Assembly: GCA_013415595.1 (NCBI GenBank)
Contig: JAAEEW010000185.1
Span: forward strand, 1-6,197
Source of the DNA: Methanosarcinales archaeon
GTDB taxonomy: Archaea > Halobacteriota > Methanosarcinia > Methanotrichales > Methanotrichaceae
Length of the DNA stretch: 6,197 nucleotides
Direction: 5' to 3'
The translations under genes were made by a program, and so were the position numbers. The notes under the pieces are model-generated. The model worked only from the letters and a program-made list of their open reading frames with translations, made no database searches and was not told the DNA's origin. Of this stretch, positions 5,672-6,197 are shown piece by piece. The first letter of the stretch is position 1, and the number at the start of each line of letters is the position of its first letter.

Positions 5672-6061
5672 ATGAGACTGCAAAAGGAAGAACAGATAGC
5701 GGTAGTGTTGCTGTTGATGGCCCTTGGCACCCTGGCCGTGGCCTTCTGGGCCTTTGCCGAGGAGAGCCCAGGCCCGGAGGCGTCCGGAACAGCGATAGCG
5801 GCAGCGCCTTTTACCGTGGTCCAGGGCCAGGTCCTGGAGGTCAAGGAGACCAGGAGCGGCGGTCACCTGATCATCCGGCTGGACTGCACTCCCCTGCAGA
5901 TCTTCGTGCCCCGGGATGGGGGCGCGGCGGAGGTGAAGGGGCGCGTCCATGCGGGCGACAGGGTAACGATCAGCGGGACGACGGAGGAGTTCGGCGGCCA
6001 GCAGGAGATCAAGGTGAGCCGCAGCCAGGATGTGGTCCTGATGGGCCAGGGCGAACGGTGA
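5672..6061 (+). CDS. Membrane-anchored OB-fold domain protein
   Basis: A 129-residue protein with an N-terminal hydrophobic segment (about 9-29) after a short charged start (MRLQKEEQ), then a Pro/Ala/Ser-rich linker (30-47) and a compact beta domain (48-124). The domain has the rhythm of an OB fold of the tRNA_anti type: VQGQVLEVKE, HLIIRLDC, LQIFVP, a GDRVTISGT strand-turn near 95-103, and a closing QEIKVSRSQDVVL. The basic N-terminus favours a cytoplasmic N-end, placing the domain outside the cell as a signal-anchored or cleaved protein. Databases usually label such domains nucleic-acid binding, but an outside location makes that doubtful; anchored OB folds also occur as CcmE haem chaperones (no haem-binding His motif is seen here) and BOF proteins. 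The ATG at 5672 lacks a clear Shine-Dalgarno. It is flanked by copies of CCCGGGCCC at 5610-5618 and 6070-6078. Confidence 0.75.
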   Translation: MRLQKEEQIAVVLLLMALGTLAVAFWAFAEESPGPEASGTAIAAAPFTVVQGQVLEVKETRSGGHLIIRLDCTPLQIFVPRDGGAAEVKGRVHAGDRVTISGTTEEFGGQQEIKVSRSQDVVLMGQGER

Positions 6062-6112
6062 GGAAAGCGCCCGGGCCCTGGGGAGAGGGAATGAGCGTTT
6101 TGATCATGACCG

Positions 6113-6197
6113 ATCACCTGAGGCCTAATCACCTGATGCCTAATCACCGGTGGACTGGTCACCGGTGGACTGATCGTCCGATGACCAATCACCCCGG
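6113..6197. repeat. 15-nt imperfect tandem repeat running to the window edge
   Basis: Five full units and a partial sixth have an exact 15-nt period, starting at 6113, 6128, 6143, 6158, 6173 and 6188: ATCACCTGAGGCCTA, ATCACCTGATGCCTA, ATCACCGGTGGACTG, GTCACCGGTGGACTG, ATCGTCCGATGACCA, ATCACCCCGG. Units 1 and 2 differ at one base, as do units 3 and 4, pointing to stepwise duplication. Units 3 and 4 each contain the palindrome CACCGGTG (6145-6152 and 6160-6167). Because 15 is a multiple of three, every unit reads as five codons, and the forward frame from ATG 6091 (GGAG at 6082-6085) stays open to the edge. It may be an intergenic minisatellite or the start of a repeat-bearing gene. The stretch 6062-6112 holds no other feature I can support. 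Confidence 0.75.

Noticed and set aside
5610..6078. CCCGGGCCC on both sides of the OB-fold gene as possible mobile-element ends
   Set aside because: The 9-mer is nearly palindromic and likely by chance in GC-rich sequence. No transposase, target duplication or longer terminal repeat accompanies it.
5863..6192. Minus-strand frame of 109 codons with pentapeptide-like repeats at its start
   Set aside because: The repeat is simply the 15-nt array read backwards, and the rest lies antisense to the OB-fold gene. No ribosome binding site was noted. Kept only as a remark in the repeat finding.
1..6197. CRISPR array or tRNA/rRNA gene
   Set aside because: The only regular repeats are 14-15 nt tandem units without spacers, and no cloverleaf or rRNA-like stretch was seen on either strand.

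Overview
The window looks like chromosomal DNA from a GC-rich methanogenic archaeon. My best guess is the Methanosarcinales, perhaps Methanothrix-like; this is inference, not an identification. The clues are an archaeal BRE/TATA-type promoter, heavy use of AGG and ATA codons, an archaeal-type VIT1/CCC1-like membrane protein, a MobB-type GTPase, and a membrane protein whose predicted outer domain is dense in N-glycosylation sequons. All seven genes are on the + strand. No tRNA, rRNA, CRISPR array, transposase or integrase is visible.

Left part (1-1328): the 3' end of a phosphoglycerate mutase gene (gpmI) runs in from outside the window and ends inside a small 14-nt imperfect tandem repeat. A five-helix VIT1/CCC1-like membrane protein follows. 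Two copies of a palindromic 10-mer flank its stop codon and could form a hairpin.

Middle part (1329-3147): an M20 metallopeptidase/deacylase with a complete set of metal ligands is followed, with no gap and in the same frame, by a MobB-like P-loop protein. The two are probably co-transcribed and translationally coupled. MobB serves molybdenum/tungsten pterin cofactor maturation, which methanogens need for formylmethanofuran dehydrogenase; a biochemical link to the M20 enzyme is not evident.

Accessory-looking part (3148-5568): a clear promoter drives a 615-residue membrane protein of unknown function. Its layout is six membrane helices, a roughly 200-residue cytoplasmic helical/coiled-coil region, a seventh helix, and an outer beta-rich domain. 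The gene is much more AT-rich than its neighbours and is the strongest candidate here for something undescribed. A tiny CxxC...CxxC protein (57 residues) with its own promoter-like element and a strong ribosome binding site follows.

Right part (5569-6197): a membrane-anchored OB-fold protein is followed by a 15-nt imperfect tandem repeat that runs to the window edge. I did not find a recognisable defence, secretion or mobile system; the interest lies in the orphan membrane protein, the short repeats and the small cysteine protein.
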